Shown here: positions 45,601 to 56,067 of the stretch, one piece after another
How the letters are laid out: each line of letters opens with the position of its first letter
Position numbering within the stretch: the first letter of the stretch is position 1
Assembly: GCF_020379485.1 (NCBI RefSeq)
Contig: NC_063445.1
Span: 54,523,422-54,587,421, forward strand
Length of the DNA: 64,000 nucleotides
Source: Brassica napus
Taxonomy: Eukaryota > Streptophyta > Magnoliopsida > Brassicales > Brassicaceae
Direction: 5' to 3'
Notes under the pieces: generated by a model
The model's database searches: none
Told to the model about the DNA's origin: nothing
Seen by the model: only the letters and a program-made list of their open reading frames with translations
Made by a program: the position numbers and the translations under genes

Positions 45601-46769
45601 TAGGCAGCACTTAGGCATCCGCACAAGCTAGCAAAGCCATTTTCTTAATATCCAATTTATGTGATTCAAATCAGTTTAATTTGTTTAAAATCAATTAAAA
45701 TTGGTCTAAATTAGTTTAATCAAGCAATAATGTTAGTGTAAATCCATAATTATGTCTAATATTTTTTTTAATCTAATTTTTATAATTCGTTAAAATAATT
45801 TGACAATTAGACACAAAAAACTAAAATATCTAATATATATGTAAACTATATAAAAAAATAATTGGGTAAATCGATTTAAACATTTTAAATCGGTTAAAAT
45901 TGGTCTAAGTTGGTCTAAATTTGTTTAATCAAACAATAATGTTAATGCAGATCATAAATTTGTCTATTTTTTTTAGTATATCTAATTTTTATAATTCATC
46001 ACAATAACTTTGTAATTAGATACAAAAAAACTAAAATATCTAATATAAATATAAAATATATCAATATTCATTCTAACCTAAGACCCAAATAATTCATCTA
46101 CTCACTAATCCTCCATAGAGAACCTAGTCACTAGAACATTTCTGTAAACAAAAATGGATGTAAGGTTAAAAAAAAAAAGACCTGAAAGCAGAGTAGTCTC
46201 TAGCTTGTTCAGTGAGGCGTTTAATGATAGGGATACCGAAAGCTAAAGTCTTCCCAGTTCCTGTCTTAGCACGAGCTATGATGTCTCGTCCTTGCAGCGC
46301 AGGAACCAACACAGCCCTCTTCAGACACAACACAGAAACAGTATGTCAATACAGATAAAAGGACAAGACTTTAAGAGTTTTCAGATTGAAAAGGATAAGG
46401 CTTTAAAACCTGAATCGGGAAGAGGTGAGTGATACCACGCTTCTCGAGAGACTCGCCGAGACGCTGAGGCAAGCCGAGTTTCGAGATAGCGAGCTCTTCA
46501 CCATCGTCTTCTTCTGAGTGGTCGTTGTCGAATTCGTCGGAAAGGCCGAGGCTTTTGAAAGCTTCCTCGCTGAGAACGGAGTTGGGAGTTGCGACGGCGG
46601 AAGAGGGAGAGGAGTGGATAAGACGAGTTCTTCGGAGAGAGATGGGAGAGGAGAAGAAAGGCTTATCTAGAGAGAGAGGTAAGAAAGTAGACCTCTTTTT
46701 GGAAATGGGTTTGGAGGTTTCGAGGTGGGAGACTTGGTAGAGAGATGGAACTCCCACCGTCGACGCCAT
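42641..46769 (-). CDS. RH3: DEAD-box RNA helicase 3, chloroplastic (RH3)
   Basis: Nine exons on the minus strand: 46769-46410, 46318-46182, 45277-44764, 44274-44050, 43979-43602, 43533-43390, 43298-43203, 43106-42808, 42719-42641, joining in frame to 2232 nt (743 residues). A Ser/Arg-rich transit peptide is followed by the Q motif (F-P-I-Q), motif I A-K-T-G-T-G-K-T, Ia P-T-R-E-L, Ib T-P-G-R, II D-E-A-D, III S-A-T, then [11 protein letters not shown] and [10 protein letters not shown]. After the helicase core come a GUCT domain (exons 5-7), a Gly/Arg/Ser-rich tail (exon 8) and a zinc knuckle [14 protein letters not shown] (exon 9). In Arabidopsis, RH3 is essential and assists plastid group II intron splicing and 50S ribosome assembly. 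Introns 2 and 3 hold transposon insertions. Confidence 0.95.
44325..44701. mobile_element. hAT-like element in RH3 intron 3, 8-bp target duplication
   Basis: TGGGCATGG at the left and CCTA at the right, rich in AACCGAAC. Flanked by AAAGACAC at 44317-44324 and 44702-44709. 377 bp, non-coding. It belongs to the same group as the element at 40525. Confidence 0.8.
45354..45599. mobile_element. AGGGCCGTGCCTGACT terminal-inverted-repeat element in RH3 intron 2
   Basis: 246 bp with 16-bp near-perfect inverted ends (AGGGCCGTGCCTGACT / AGTCAGGCACGGCCCT). The 8-bp flanks CTAAGCAT and GTAGGCAG are similar but not identical. It is nested in the older repeat described next. No protein. Confidence 0.7.
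45600..46075. repeat. Older repeat with two 200-bp direct copies in RH3 intron 2
   Basis: AAATTGGTCTAAAT...TTAATCAA(G/A)CAATAATGTTA appears at about 45693 and 45897, each followed by TCTAATTTTTATAATTC and ACTAAAATATCTAATAT. The start (TAGGCAGCACTTAGGCATCC) resembles the GCCTAGGCG repeats in PWD introns 2 and 4. This makes RH3 intron 2 about 0.9 kb. Confidence 0.6.
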
Positions 46770-46882
46770 TTTTGGATACTCGCCGGAGGAGGAAGGGGAA
46801 GGATAAGGTGAGAGTGATGAGTTTTATGAAAGGCTTTGTTTCTCTTATGTAATTTGTTTCTCGCCAAGTGGCGTAGATATGA

Positions 46883-46900
46883 TGGGCCTTTTTATGGGCC
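46883..46900 (-). promoter_or_regulatory. Paired TGGGCC (site II-type) elements upstream of RH3
   Basis: TGGGCC at 46883-46888 and again at 46895-46900, about 115-130 bp before the RH3 start codon. TGGGCY site II motifs are bound by TCP factors and are common in plant promoters of growth-related and organelle-biogenesis genes. Regulation by TCP factors is an inference from the motif alone. Confidence 0.4.
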
Positions 46901-47419
46901 GGGGTATGTATATTCAAGTCCATTCTGGCTTGCATATTTTCTTGAGAAAAAAATTAGGGTACGATTGGGTTCTCCGCGAATGCAGCTTTTGCGGTTGGTA
47001 ACGGTTGTTAGCGTCTTACAATAATAATAAAAAATGCTATAAAACGTTTTACACCACTCCAAGCCACTGAAAATCAAAAACTGGTTCCACCTATCGTTTG
47101 CGGTTGCGAGAAGGTAAATGTTTTTTCATTTTTTGACAAAATTATATAAATATAAAAATAATAATTTCAAATAAGTTTTAAAAATTGAGATGATATAAAT
47201 ACTAATATATATAAGTTTAATACTATGATTTTATAAATATATTTTTTATATTTACTATAATAATATGATTTATAAATATAATTTTAATATTTATTATCTA
47301 TTATTGGGTTTTAATATTATCATTTTTAATTAATTTTTTATCTATTAATTAATTTTTGCATTTGTGGGCAAACCAGTAAAAAATGATCTGCAAACACAAC
47401 AATTTTCAAACGTTGTGTC

Positions 47420-48548
47420 TAGGAATGTCAAACAAGTTGATCTGTCCCGTCCCATACCGCAGCGGGCTCGTCTTCGAGCGGGTCACGGCGAGTCAGGCCC
47501 GCGCGGGCTGTGGTCCTTAAAATGACTGACTAAACCCGTACCGCAAAACATGTAGGGCTTTGCGGATCGGTCCGCGGGACATAGAATTACAAACAAACAT
47601 ATGGCTCATGAATGCTTCAAGATATGATTCAAGACGCTTTATTAGTTTCATGACGCATCAGTAAGTGAGTTTAGTCGATGATTGAACTGGATAAGGCAAT
47701 ACCCTTGTTAGTTGAAGATTTTAGTTAGATCAAAACACTAGTTTATTTATTTTTGTTAGACTCCAAACATTTTTAAAATAAACAATACTTTAGTTGTTGA
47801 ATCCAAATATTATAACTCATAAGTTCATAACAAATACTTTAGTTTTCTGAATCCAAAATTAAATAAAACCAACACCAAATCAAAGATGTGAATCCCAAAA
47901 ATAGATTAAAAAAAAAAACACCAATCACATTTTTTGTTCTTCGTGTTTATCACCAACAAGCGACAAAAAGATGGAAATTTCTCTTCTTCACCATCAACTT
48001 CATCTTCTGCAAATAAGAATAATAAAAGTGAGTTAAAGATATATTGAAACCTAAAACTCCAAAATGTATGATAATGTGAACAAATACATATAGGCAAAAC
48101 TATGAAGAACACATGGCGGGAACTAGATCTTCTTCTTCGGTGGAAAGTGAGTTTTCAAACTTCTTATGATGACTCGAAGAAGCTCCATCAGTGCAGATTG
48201 AAGGCGCTTGGGAGACCGGAAGCATCATCGACCCTAAAACCACCATCACCGGAGCTACATAACGTCGAATCACCTTCTCTCTCTCTCTCTCTCTCTCAAT
48301 GTTTTAGGCGAAAGCAGAAATATGGACTTAGGGCTGCGGCCTGCGGGTCATCAAAATCCCGCAGGTTAAGCTCATCCCGCTTTCGACCCGTCCCGTTTTT
48401 GACCCGTCCTGTTTTTGATCTGTCCCGCTTTGAATCCGTCCCGCGAGGCTCGCAATTTTGCGGGCTTACCAAATGGAGGCCCAATCCCGCCCCGCAGCTA
48501 GCCTTTACGGGTCAGACCCGCGGTCCAAGTCCTTGATTGCCATCCCTA
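47420..48548. mobile_element. hAT-like element, 1129 bp, with perfect 8-bp target duplication
   Basis: Starts TAGGAATGTCAAACAAG and ends CTTGATTGCCATCCCTA, imperfect inverted copies. Flanked by GTTGTGTC at 47412-47419 and 48549-48556. Subterminal regions are rich in GCGGG and CCCGC (for example 47455-47580 and 48340-48540). The middle has a (CT)n run near 48278 and frames (48102-48536) created by GC-rich ends; no transposase was recognised. Confidence 0.85.
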
Positions 48549-48766
48549 GTTGTGTCAGTCATATAAAATACCTTATAACGCTTGAAATCACAACCACCAG
48601 CTTCCGCAAACTCCCCGCAACCGCACCCGCCGATGCGTTTAAACCAGTTCGGACCTTAGTTTCATTCCCTTACGCATAGGCCTGGGGACTTTCGGCATGA
48701 ACATAACGTTTGTCATAAGAAGATAAAAATATGTGATAGTTGCCAACTTAACTCTAATACTATAGT

Positions 48767-48862
48767 TACCAGCTTCATTTTGTTGGTTGTTCTATTCCAG
48801 TTTGGTTATCCAGACCACCTCAAGTTTGAATAATATAATAGTTTTTCGTTGTCAAAAAAAAA
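48767..48862 (+). mobile_element. 96-bp 5'-truncated LINE insertion with 16-bp target duplication
   Basis: Contains TTGGTTGTTCTATTCC and CCAGACCACCTCAAG, followed by a poly-A tail, nearly the same as the end of the LINE at 62281-62357. Flanked by ACTCTAATACTATAGT at 48751-48766 and 48863-48878. A textbook target-primed reverse transcription product that stopped early. Confidence 0.9.
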
Positions 48863-48926
48863 ACTCTAATACTATAGTCATATCTAGTAATTACATACAA
48901 AAAAAAAAACAAAAATGATAATAATG

Positions 48927-49490
48927 GAGGTAGGGTTTTTACCCCAAGCCGAAATGCCTACCTAAATCCAAATAAAAAAAAACGAAACCGGATATGATCT
49001 ACTATACAAAAATATCTGAACGGGACTTGTAAGCTTAGTAATTTAGGGTTTTGAGTATAATCTGAACCGAACTGAAATCCGAACTAGGATCCGAGAATAT
49101 CTGGAATTAGTCAAATAAGTTAATATTTTATATATATGTTAAGGTAATTTAGATATTTTATAGCATTCCAAAGATTTTTGTAGTTTGTTTTATTTTTTTA
49201 TTTTGAATTATTTTGGTTAGTTTAAATAATTTAACAAATTTTTAATTAGATTTGTGAATAATTTATATATTTTAATTTTTTTTTTGTCAATTTTGGGGTT
49301 TACAAAAATATTTTTTGACGATTTCATACATTGGTTATATTCCAAACTGAACCCGAAAAAACAGAATCGGACCTGATCTGATATTTAGTAAAAGCCGAAT
49401 GGGATTTATGAGTATAATACCTACAATTTCAAAGTCCGGATTAACCGAACCGAAACCAACGAAACCCCGAATGTTCATGCCTACTTACAC
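48927..49490. mobile_element. GGTTCGG-type hAT-like remnant
   Basis: A left end like TAGGGTTTTTACCCC and a right end GAATGTTCATGCCTA, with CCGAACT/ACCGAACC motifs at both ends. No target duplication can be read. Boundaries approximate. Non-coding, AT-rich core. Confidence 0.45.
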
Positions 49491-49755
49491 AAGCCCTATT
49501 ATTTAATATAAACAATGTAATAAAGAAAAAAAAAAGTCTCTCAAATATAGGCTGTTTATTATTTTTATTTTTTGTCAAATAGGCTGTTTATTTCTATTTT
49601 TCCTCAGTTCCACACTTTCACCACCCCTTTGACAAGTTTATACAATTTTTCTCTTGCTGATGTAAAGAGCACAGCTAAATAAAATGAAACTTGCCGACAA
49701 ATGATATTGTAGTTTTATAAAATGTAATTTAGAATAGTGAACCGTCTATTAAAAT

Positions 49756-50180
49756 GGACAAATCTCCAAAATAGCACATTTCTAAGTTTATATCACAAAA
49801 ATAACACTCAAAAACTAAAATGACCAAAATAGCACCTTTCTAAGTTTTCTTTTGAAAATTTTAATTTTTTTTATTTTTCAAAATTTGAAATCTTATCCCC
49901 AAAACCTCATTTCTCAACTCTAAACCCTAAACTAAACCCTAAACTCTAAACCCTAAACCCTAAACTCTAAACCCTAAACCCTAAACCCTAAATCCTAAAA
50001 TCTAAACCCTAAACTCTAAACCCTAAACCCTAAACCCTAAATCCTAAACCTCACCCTTTAACTCTAAACCCTAAGTTTATGACTTTTGATAACACATCAA
50101 GTGCTATTTTTGTGAATTTTGACCTTGAGTGCTAGTTTAGGAACAAAAACTTGATTTACTGCTATTTTTGTCTTTTTCTC
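49756..50180. mobile_element. MULE-type MITE, 425 bp, 9-bp target duplication, telomere-like core
   Basis: Flanked by TATTAAAAT at 49747-49755 and 50181-50189. Ends GGACAAATCTCCAAAATAGCAC and, inverted, GAGAAAAAGACAAAAATAGCAG (each given here as a single short end). Related to the family at 483 and 15084. The centre (about 49918-50070) is an expansion of AAACCCTAAACTCT units. No ORF. Confidence 0.75.
49918..50070. repeat. Interstitial telomere-like repeat (CTAAACCCTAAACTCTAAAC)
   Basis: Many tandem CTAAACC and CTAAACTCTAAACC units. It is inside the MITE, so it is more likely an expanded piece of the element (the family carries AAACTCTAAG-type sequence) than a former chromosome end. Confidence 0.8.
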
Positions 50181-50437
50181 TATTAAAATCACTGGATTTT
50201 GTAGACTCGTGACTGTTAATGAGAAAATTAAATCATTCCAAAAATAAAATAAAAATAACTCTTTTCGAAACTTGCTCTGCTGTGAAAGCCCATCTCCTCC
50301 TAAAAGCTTGCTCCTTTCTCAAGAAAGGAAGGAAGGCTTACCAAAACCCTCATCTCCAAATCCACAATCTACCTCAAATTTAGGGTTTTTTTTTTCTGTT
50401 ACTACGGTTACATTGCTCTCTTCCCCATCACAGATCC

Positions 50438-50660
50438 TCTCATTTTCGCTACTTCCCCATCTTCAATTCACACGAATCATCAAACCCACCACGAAAAGTT
50501 ACCAACTTTGCTAATCACGACAATCTGGGATCCTCGTTAGGGTTCTTGTCTCTGCTCTCGATCACGGATCGTTATCATTCCCGCTACTTCCCCCATCTTC
50601 GATTCATCAAACCCACAACGTAAAGTTACCAACTTTGCTTGTCTCTGCTTCGATCTCGCC
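50438..50660 (+). repeat. Tandem duplication in the 5' UTR of the LAZ1-like gene
   Basis: CGCTACTTCCCC(C)ATCTTC, ATCAAACCCAC and AAAGTTACCAACTTTGCT occur in the same order at about 50446-50511 and 50582-50640, followed by TTCTTGTCTCTGCT / TTGTCTCTGCTTCGATC. The unit is about 130 bp. It lies before a predicted leader intron (about 50705-50785). Confidence 0.65.
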
Positions 50661-50787
50661 GTAATCCTTTCAATTGGAGCTTTTCCCCCGTAGATCCGTC
50701 TCAGGTTTGCACCCAAAACCTCTCCTTTTGCTTGATTACATAGTTTGTTGATAGAGAGATTTGCGTTTTGTTGTCCTGTTTGCAGAA

Positions 50788-52956
50788 ATGGCGGATTCGA
50801 TTCCGTTTTATCTCAACATTGTGGCGTTTCTGTGTACTGTTGGAGCCATTGCTCTTGCAATATTCCACATCTATAGGCATCTCTTGAACTACACGGAGCC
50901 GACTTATCAGAGATATATCGTACGCATTGTCTTCATGGTCCCGGTCAGTACTCTCAGCATCTCTAACGTGTTGAAGCTGTTTAGTATTTAACTTGTTCTT
51001 GATTGGTTTGGTTTCTTCTCCTCACTGTGCCACAGGTTTATGCCTTCATGTCATTCTTGTCTCTTGTCCTCCCTACAAGCTCCATTTATTTTGATTCCAT
51101 ACGAGAAGTGTGAGTCTTCCTAACACTCTGATTGTGCTTGAGAATTGAGCTTAGAAGATGTTCACTGTGTTTTACTCTGAGTTTGGAGTCCCTCACTAGT
51201 TCATTTTAATGTCAATGGCCTTGTGACATTAATGTTTCTAATGAATTTTTATTGGTTGTGTTTCAGTTATGAAGCATGGGTCATTTACAACTTCCTCTCC
51301 CTGTGTTTGGCTTGGGTTGGAGGTCCAGGAGCAGTAGTGCTTAGCTTAAGCGGCCGCTCTCTACAACCATCATGGTGTCTCATGACTTGTTGCTTTCCTC
51401 CCTTAACACTCGACGGGTAAGTTTGCTAGTTTGCAAGTCTTTATCTAATAGTATCTTGAGATGTATACTGACACATGTGCCATGTTACAGGCGTTTTATT
51501 CGAAGATGCAAGCAAGGTTGTCTGCAATTCGTAATCCTGAAGCCTATCCTAGTGGCTGTCACACTTGTGCTTTACGCAAAAGGGAAGTACAAGGATGGGA
51601 ACTTTAACCCTGACCAAGCGTATCTCTATCTTACCATCATCTACACCATATCCTACACAGTGGCATTGTACGCGCTTGTGCTGTTTTACATGGCGTGCAG
51701 AGATCTGCTTCAGCCGTTCAATCCGGTCCCAAAGTTTGTGATCATTAAGTCTGTGGTCTTTCTAACTTACTGGCAGGTAAAATTTGTCATCAACTCTTGG
51801 CTTTTGCTAATTGCTATCTTCCACATATAGTTGTTTCTTTAGGCCTGCGGGTTTGGTTAGTTTGGGTTATTCGGTTCGGTTAGTTCGGTTCAACATAAAT
51901 CTTACCGAATTAATCCGAAATAAAGGTCTGTTTGGTATTCGGTTAGTTCGGTTTTTAAAAATCCTACCAAATTTTTTGATTTCAGTTAGATTTTGGTTTA
52001 ATTTTGTTAAAATTTCGGATTAATTCAATTAATTTCGATTAAATTTGTTTAATTGTTATTTGAGTTAGTTTAGTTTGAAATTGGTTAGTTTGGCTCGGAT
52101 TTTTGGTATGGTTTGGGTATAAAATTTTCTTTTTAAAGAAGAAAACCGAAATAACCGATAACCGAAAACTACTAAATCGAACCGAACTATCCGGTTCGGC
52201 GGTTCAGTTCAAAATCCAAGGCCTAGTGTTTTTTTGCTAATTTTGTTCCGTGACCCTCTTCTTTGTACAGGGTGTTCTAGTCTTTCTTGCTGCAAAATCT
52301 GGATTCATAAAGACCGCAGAGGAAGCGGCTCATTTTCAAAATTTCATAATATGCGTTGAGATGCTTATTGCTGCAGCATGCCATTTCTATGCTTTCCCAT
52401 ACAGGGAGTATGCGGGTGCCAATGTTGGTGGATCTCGCAGCTTTTCAGGGAGCCTAACACATGCTGTGAAACTAAACGACTTTTACCATGACACTGTTCA
52501 CCAGGTAACTAACTAACTCATGTTGTTTTTAAACCACTGGTGATTCAAATAATTTGGTTTCCTGATGATTTGTTTATATTACAGTTTGCTCCTACTTATC
52601 ATGACTACGTGCTCTATAATCATCACAACGAGGGTGGTGAAGAGGGGACAAAGAAGTACAGGTCGAGAACATTTGTGCCAACTGGCCAAGAGATGGATGC
52701 AATGAGAAAGAACAAACCTGTTTATGCAAACAAGATAGATGGTGTTTCGGTTTCAAGTAGTCTATCTTCAAATGCAAGCTCACCTAAAAGCTCCAGCGTG
52801 ACATCTGATCCTGTGCGCTCTGAAGCTGTGAAGTCTTCTTTGCTTGTTGACGCCTCGGATTCTCTTGATACAATGTATGATATGACGCTCATTGACATTG
52901 ATATATCTAGTTTCCCAAGCAATGTCCCTTCAGCAAATGAAAGTGGGCCCAGATAG
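50788..52956 (+). CDS. DUF300 / LAZ1-like seven-helix membrane protein (OST-alpha/TMEM184 family)
   Basis: Six exons: 50788-50943, 51036-51109, 51267-51416, 51491-51776, 52271-52504, 52585-52956, joining in frame to 423 residues. M-A-D-S-I-P-F-Y-L-N starts the first hydrophobic helix. Family features include Y-E-A-W-V-I-Y-N-F, G-G-P-G-A-V, the C-x2-G-C-L-Q-F core of exon 4, the K-x-V-V-F-L-T-Y-W-Q segment and the Y-x-A-F-P-Y-R-E-Y motif of exon 5. The C-terminal 120 residues (exon 6) are hydrophilic and Ser-rich, presumably cytosolic. In Arabidopsis LAZ1 is linked to cell death control and LAZ1 proteins to tonoplast integrity and brassinosteroid signalling; the role of this paralogue is less clear. 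A leader intron probably ends at 50785. Intron 4 carries a hAT-like insertion. Confidence 0.92.
51840..52225. mobile_element. hAT-like insertion in intron 4 of the LAZ1-like gene
   Basis: TAGGCCTGCGG at the left and CCAAGGCCTA at the right, dense TTCGGTTAG and AACCGAA motifs, 386 bp. The flanks (TGTTTCTT and GTGTTTTT) are only roughly similar. Same group as 21473, 40525 and 44325. Confidence 0.7.
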
Positions 52957-53522
52957 GAGCAGAAGAAAAAAAGATGTAGCAAGCACCGTTTAAAGGTACA
53001 AAAACGTGCTCCTAAGAGTTGGATTCGGATGAATCTTCTCAGGTGTGTTCTTAGTTGGAAGATGTTAGTAGAAGACTTGAGGATAAATGAAAAGAGCTTC
53101 TAAACCAGTTTGCATTTACTTCTTGTAGCTTTATATGATGAGTCTTCTACTTGCATTCTCTCTTGCAGCATGTTTGAGAATTGCTTAGCAGCCAGAAACG
53201 TTATTCATATACGTGTAACTAGTTGGGTTGCAGAATCTTTAGAAGTTTACATTTTGTGTGTTCCATGGCGTTTGAGAGCATTGTAAGGCCTTGAAACTCT
53301 CTCTCAACGGCTAAGGTTAATCAACCACTTATCATAATTTGAATTAATAAAAAATTCAAAACAAATTCTTTTGATAAATTTTCTTTTAATATAATATTTT
53401 TAAAAACACAGATCAATTGGGACTCAGTTGTCTTTTGCATTTATCCTTTCTTCTATTCATGTTCCCAAATGATTACACAGCTACTTACTTAGTGGCTTCT
53501 GTTCTCCTTAATCTCATTGTTT
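52957..53522 (+). other. 3' flank of the LAZ1-like gene
   Basis: Should contain the 3' UTR (AATAAA-like signals near 53346). No other feature seen. Confidence 0.4.
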
Positions 53523-53538
53523 AGATATAAAACCTCCT

Positions 53539-54384
53539 CTAACATACTTATCAAAGAAGCTAAAGTTCGAAAGAGAGAGAAAGTAAAAACGCAGAGGGGT
53601 TCGGCGGTCGGCCGGTGCGTGAGCGTCCGTGCCGTCGCCAGGGCCCGCCGTGGTTAAGACCGTAGTGTTTTGAGTAATTTCTTCGGGAGGCGGATGCTCT
53701 CACAGATCCGTCGCCACCGGTCTTTTGTCTCCGTGGCGGGGAAGCTTCCTCAGTTCCGTCGTCATCGGCTCTAGTCTCCGGGGGGTGAGGGCTCCTACAG
53801 CCTTGCGTCGCCGGATTTTGGTCCCTACTCTTCAGGGTTTAGTTTTTATCTCAGTGGTCTGTTTCTTTCTGTTTTTTGTATTTCGTTTCAGTTTGAGTGT
53901 GTTTGTCGGGCGAGAGTGAAGTGCTCCAGCGGAAAGGGTGTTGGTGCATGCGATGCTTTCTTTTGGGGATTGCAGTTTAAGGTGGTGGATGAGATCTCGC
54001 TACGGCGATCGATTCTCTCCAGTTTCTAGAGTCCCAAAGATGGTCTGAGGTGAAGGTTTGACGGAACGATGGAGTTCCGGTCTGGCTTGGGTGATCCGAT
54101 GGTGGGATCTCCGGCGCCGACGAGAAGCTGTGTTGACGCGAGGATCTCGCGACGTGTGTCCCCTTGACGGCGAGGATTGCAACATGTGTCCAAGCAGCAA
54201 AAAGACAGACTTGCGAGGTGGCCGTGCCCATCTCGTTTGGTCTCTAGGGTTTCTCTCAAGTTGGACCGTATGTTTAGGCCCAATTGAGGAATTAGGTTTG
54301 TCCGTTTGGTTTGTTGGGCACTAGGTTTGTATTGGGCTTGATCCATCTCTTTTAATATTAAAATCCTTTAGACGGAAAAAAAAA
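53539..54384 (+). mobile_element. GC-rich retroposon with poly-A tail and 16-bp target duplication
   Basis: AGATATAAAACCTCCT occurs at 53523-53538 and at 54385-54400, and the right copy is preceded by a poly-A run. That is the mark of a LINE-type or SINE-type retroposition. The insert is GC-rich at its 5' half (CGGCGGTCGGCCGG near 53601) and unlike the surroundings. I do not recognise a protein domain or pol III boxes; the frames 53725-53919 and 53977-54346 look like chance. It could be a non-autonomous LINE derivative keeping a LINE 5' UTR. Confidence 0.75.
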
Positions 54385-54400
54385 AGATATAAAACCTCCT

Positions 54401-54844
54401 AATACAATCATTGCACATGGCTCTCAATTTTCCTATCAATTATAACATCAATTTTTTAAAAAAAATTTTTTTATGTGACAACCATAACCACATAGGTCAA
54501 ATACATGGCAGCTGCAATCTCTCTCTGACTCATCACTCATGTGGTTAAATAAGAACTGCAAAACTTTCATAAGACTTGGGGATTTGTGGTTTTTAATAAA
54601 CACAAAGCAGGAATATAGCCATGTGCTTTCAGAATCTTTTCCCTCACTCTCTTATCATTTAATGGAGCCCCTTTCTCTCATCAATCATCATCCAAGTGTT
54701 CTTTGTTTGTATGCTGTATCTCACTGATTTCATTACTCATTTAAGTATTCCCTAGTCTTAGAGCTACTCTCAATCACTTCATCTTCCAAAACATCTTCTT
54801 CACTCTGTTTCGCATATCTCCTAAACTACAACAATAAGCTCAAG
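54401..54844 (+). other. Upstream region of the 94-residue gene
   Basis: AT-rich with a C/T-rich stretch just before 54845 (leader-like, TCACTTCATCTTCCAAAAC). No other feature. Confidence 0.35.
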
Positions 54845-55129
54845 ATGCTGCAGATTACTGGTAAGAACCGCTACCAGAAGCTAAGTCATCATTGCGTGAA
54901 GGTTAAGACAAGACATAACTGGGGGAAGAAGATAGAGGGCGGGTCAAAAGGGTTTAGACTAAACCGACCAAGGAAGCTGGTTCTTAAGGCACTGGTTTTG
55001 CCAAGAAGGTTCTTCAGCATTTACACAAGGATAGCAGATAAAATGAACAGAGAAGGTTTCTATTCCAATCTCATTCTCTCTTCTCACTGGGGCTTCCCTA
55101 TTGTATCAGAGAATAAGCTGAGGTTTTGA
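54845..55129 (+). CDS. Small basic protein of unknown function, 94 residues
   Basis: A single exon. The N-terminal half is very basic (K-N-R-Y-Q-K, K-V-K-T-R-H-N-W-G-K-K, L-N-R-P-R-K), the rest is amphipathic (L-V-L-P-R-R-F-F-S-I-Y-T-R-I-A-D-K-M) and ends with S-S-H-W-G-F-P-I-V. It has a plausible leader and codon use like a real gene. It resembles a group of short uncharacterised plant proteins with a P-R-K-L...P-R-R...Y...H-W-G-x-P pattern, but I cannot name it. Basic character may fit a nuclear or organelle protein; no signal or membrane segment is seen. Confidence 0.65.
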   Translation: MLQITGKNRYQKLSHHCVKVKTRHNWGKKIEGGSKGFRLNRPRKLVLKALVLPRRFFSIYTRIADKMNREGFYSNLILSSHWGFPIVSENKLRF

Positions 55130-55504
55130 CGTTTGTGACTTTGTATAGACCCAAAAAGAGACTAAAAACAGAAGAATGATGAAACTGTAACCAAATGCTA
55201 CTTACAATGTTAAACCAAATGGTTATGATGGTTCGGTTTGTCTTATTTTTTCCATGGTTGAGACTTGACATCAAGTGAAAGAGCGAGTCCTCTCTACTTT
55301 GTTGAGTGCTTAGCAACATTTCTGAGAAAATATCAAAAATATATGTTTGTGTTGGTTGCTCAATAATGAATCACTCATACTTGGTCCACAAGCTTTACTT
55401 CTTGTCCCGCAAGTTATCTTTGATACACTAATACACAACAGAGTGTCTAAAATGTAATGTTAAGTGTGTATTCAACTGATCATGGGACTGAACTTATGTA
55501 TATC

Positions 55505-55548
<44 letters not shown>

Positions 55549-56067
55549 GGAATTTCATGTCACGAGCAGCTTCTCAACAGTTCACACTTCATAGACCAAA
55601 ATCTCACTAAGACATGCCATTGGTCATGTTGATTGCAATGTTTAGTACGTTATATAGCATTTTATCCGGGATTAGTCTTTGACAATACAAGAGATAGAGT
55701 AGTAAGCACACTTTAAACATATCATTTAGTATAATTGCTGGAGATTAAGCGTGACAGATAAAGCATCAATTAAAGAAGAGATAAAAGGCAAGAAGAGAGA
55801 TAGCATGATAAAGGAGATAACCACTTTACAGAACATAAAGACTTTACAAAACAGAATGTGATGATTTGTGACAACCACCTTGTGTTTTTATATGTGTTAT
55901 AATCAGAAGCAACACATTTAAAGATTGAAGCTTCTCTGTAAAGTAAAAAACTTTTTTTGGTCACTTTTAAGGGAATCAAGAAGTATCATTATAAAGCTGT
56001 AAGGTATAACATTTTCAAGAAGAAACCATTTTCAAAAAGAAACCATTTCTGAGAAGGAGAAGGCTAT
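55130..56067. other. Intergenic with (TA)n microsatellite
   Basis: A run of TA repeats at about 55508-55542. Otherwise AT-rich; the minus frames 55098-55319 and 55770-55979 lack domains. Confidence 0.5.

Noticed and set aside
49918..50070. Possible former telomere
   Set aside because: The telomere-like repeats are bounded by MITE ends and a 9-bp target duplication, so they belong to the transposon.
53725..54346. ORFs in the GC-rich retroposon
   Set aside because: No recognised domain, both strands equally open, inside an inserted element.
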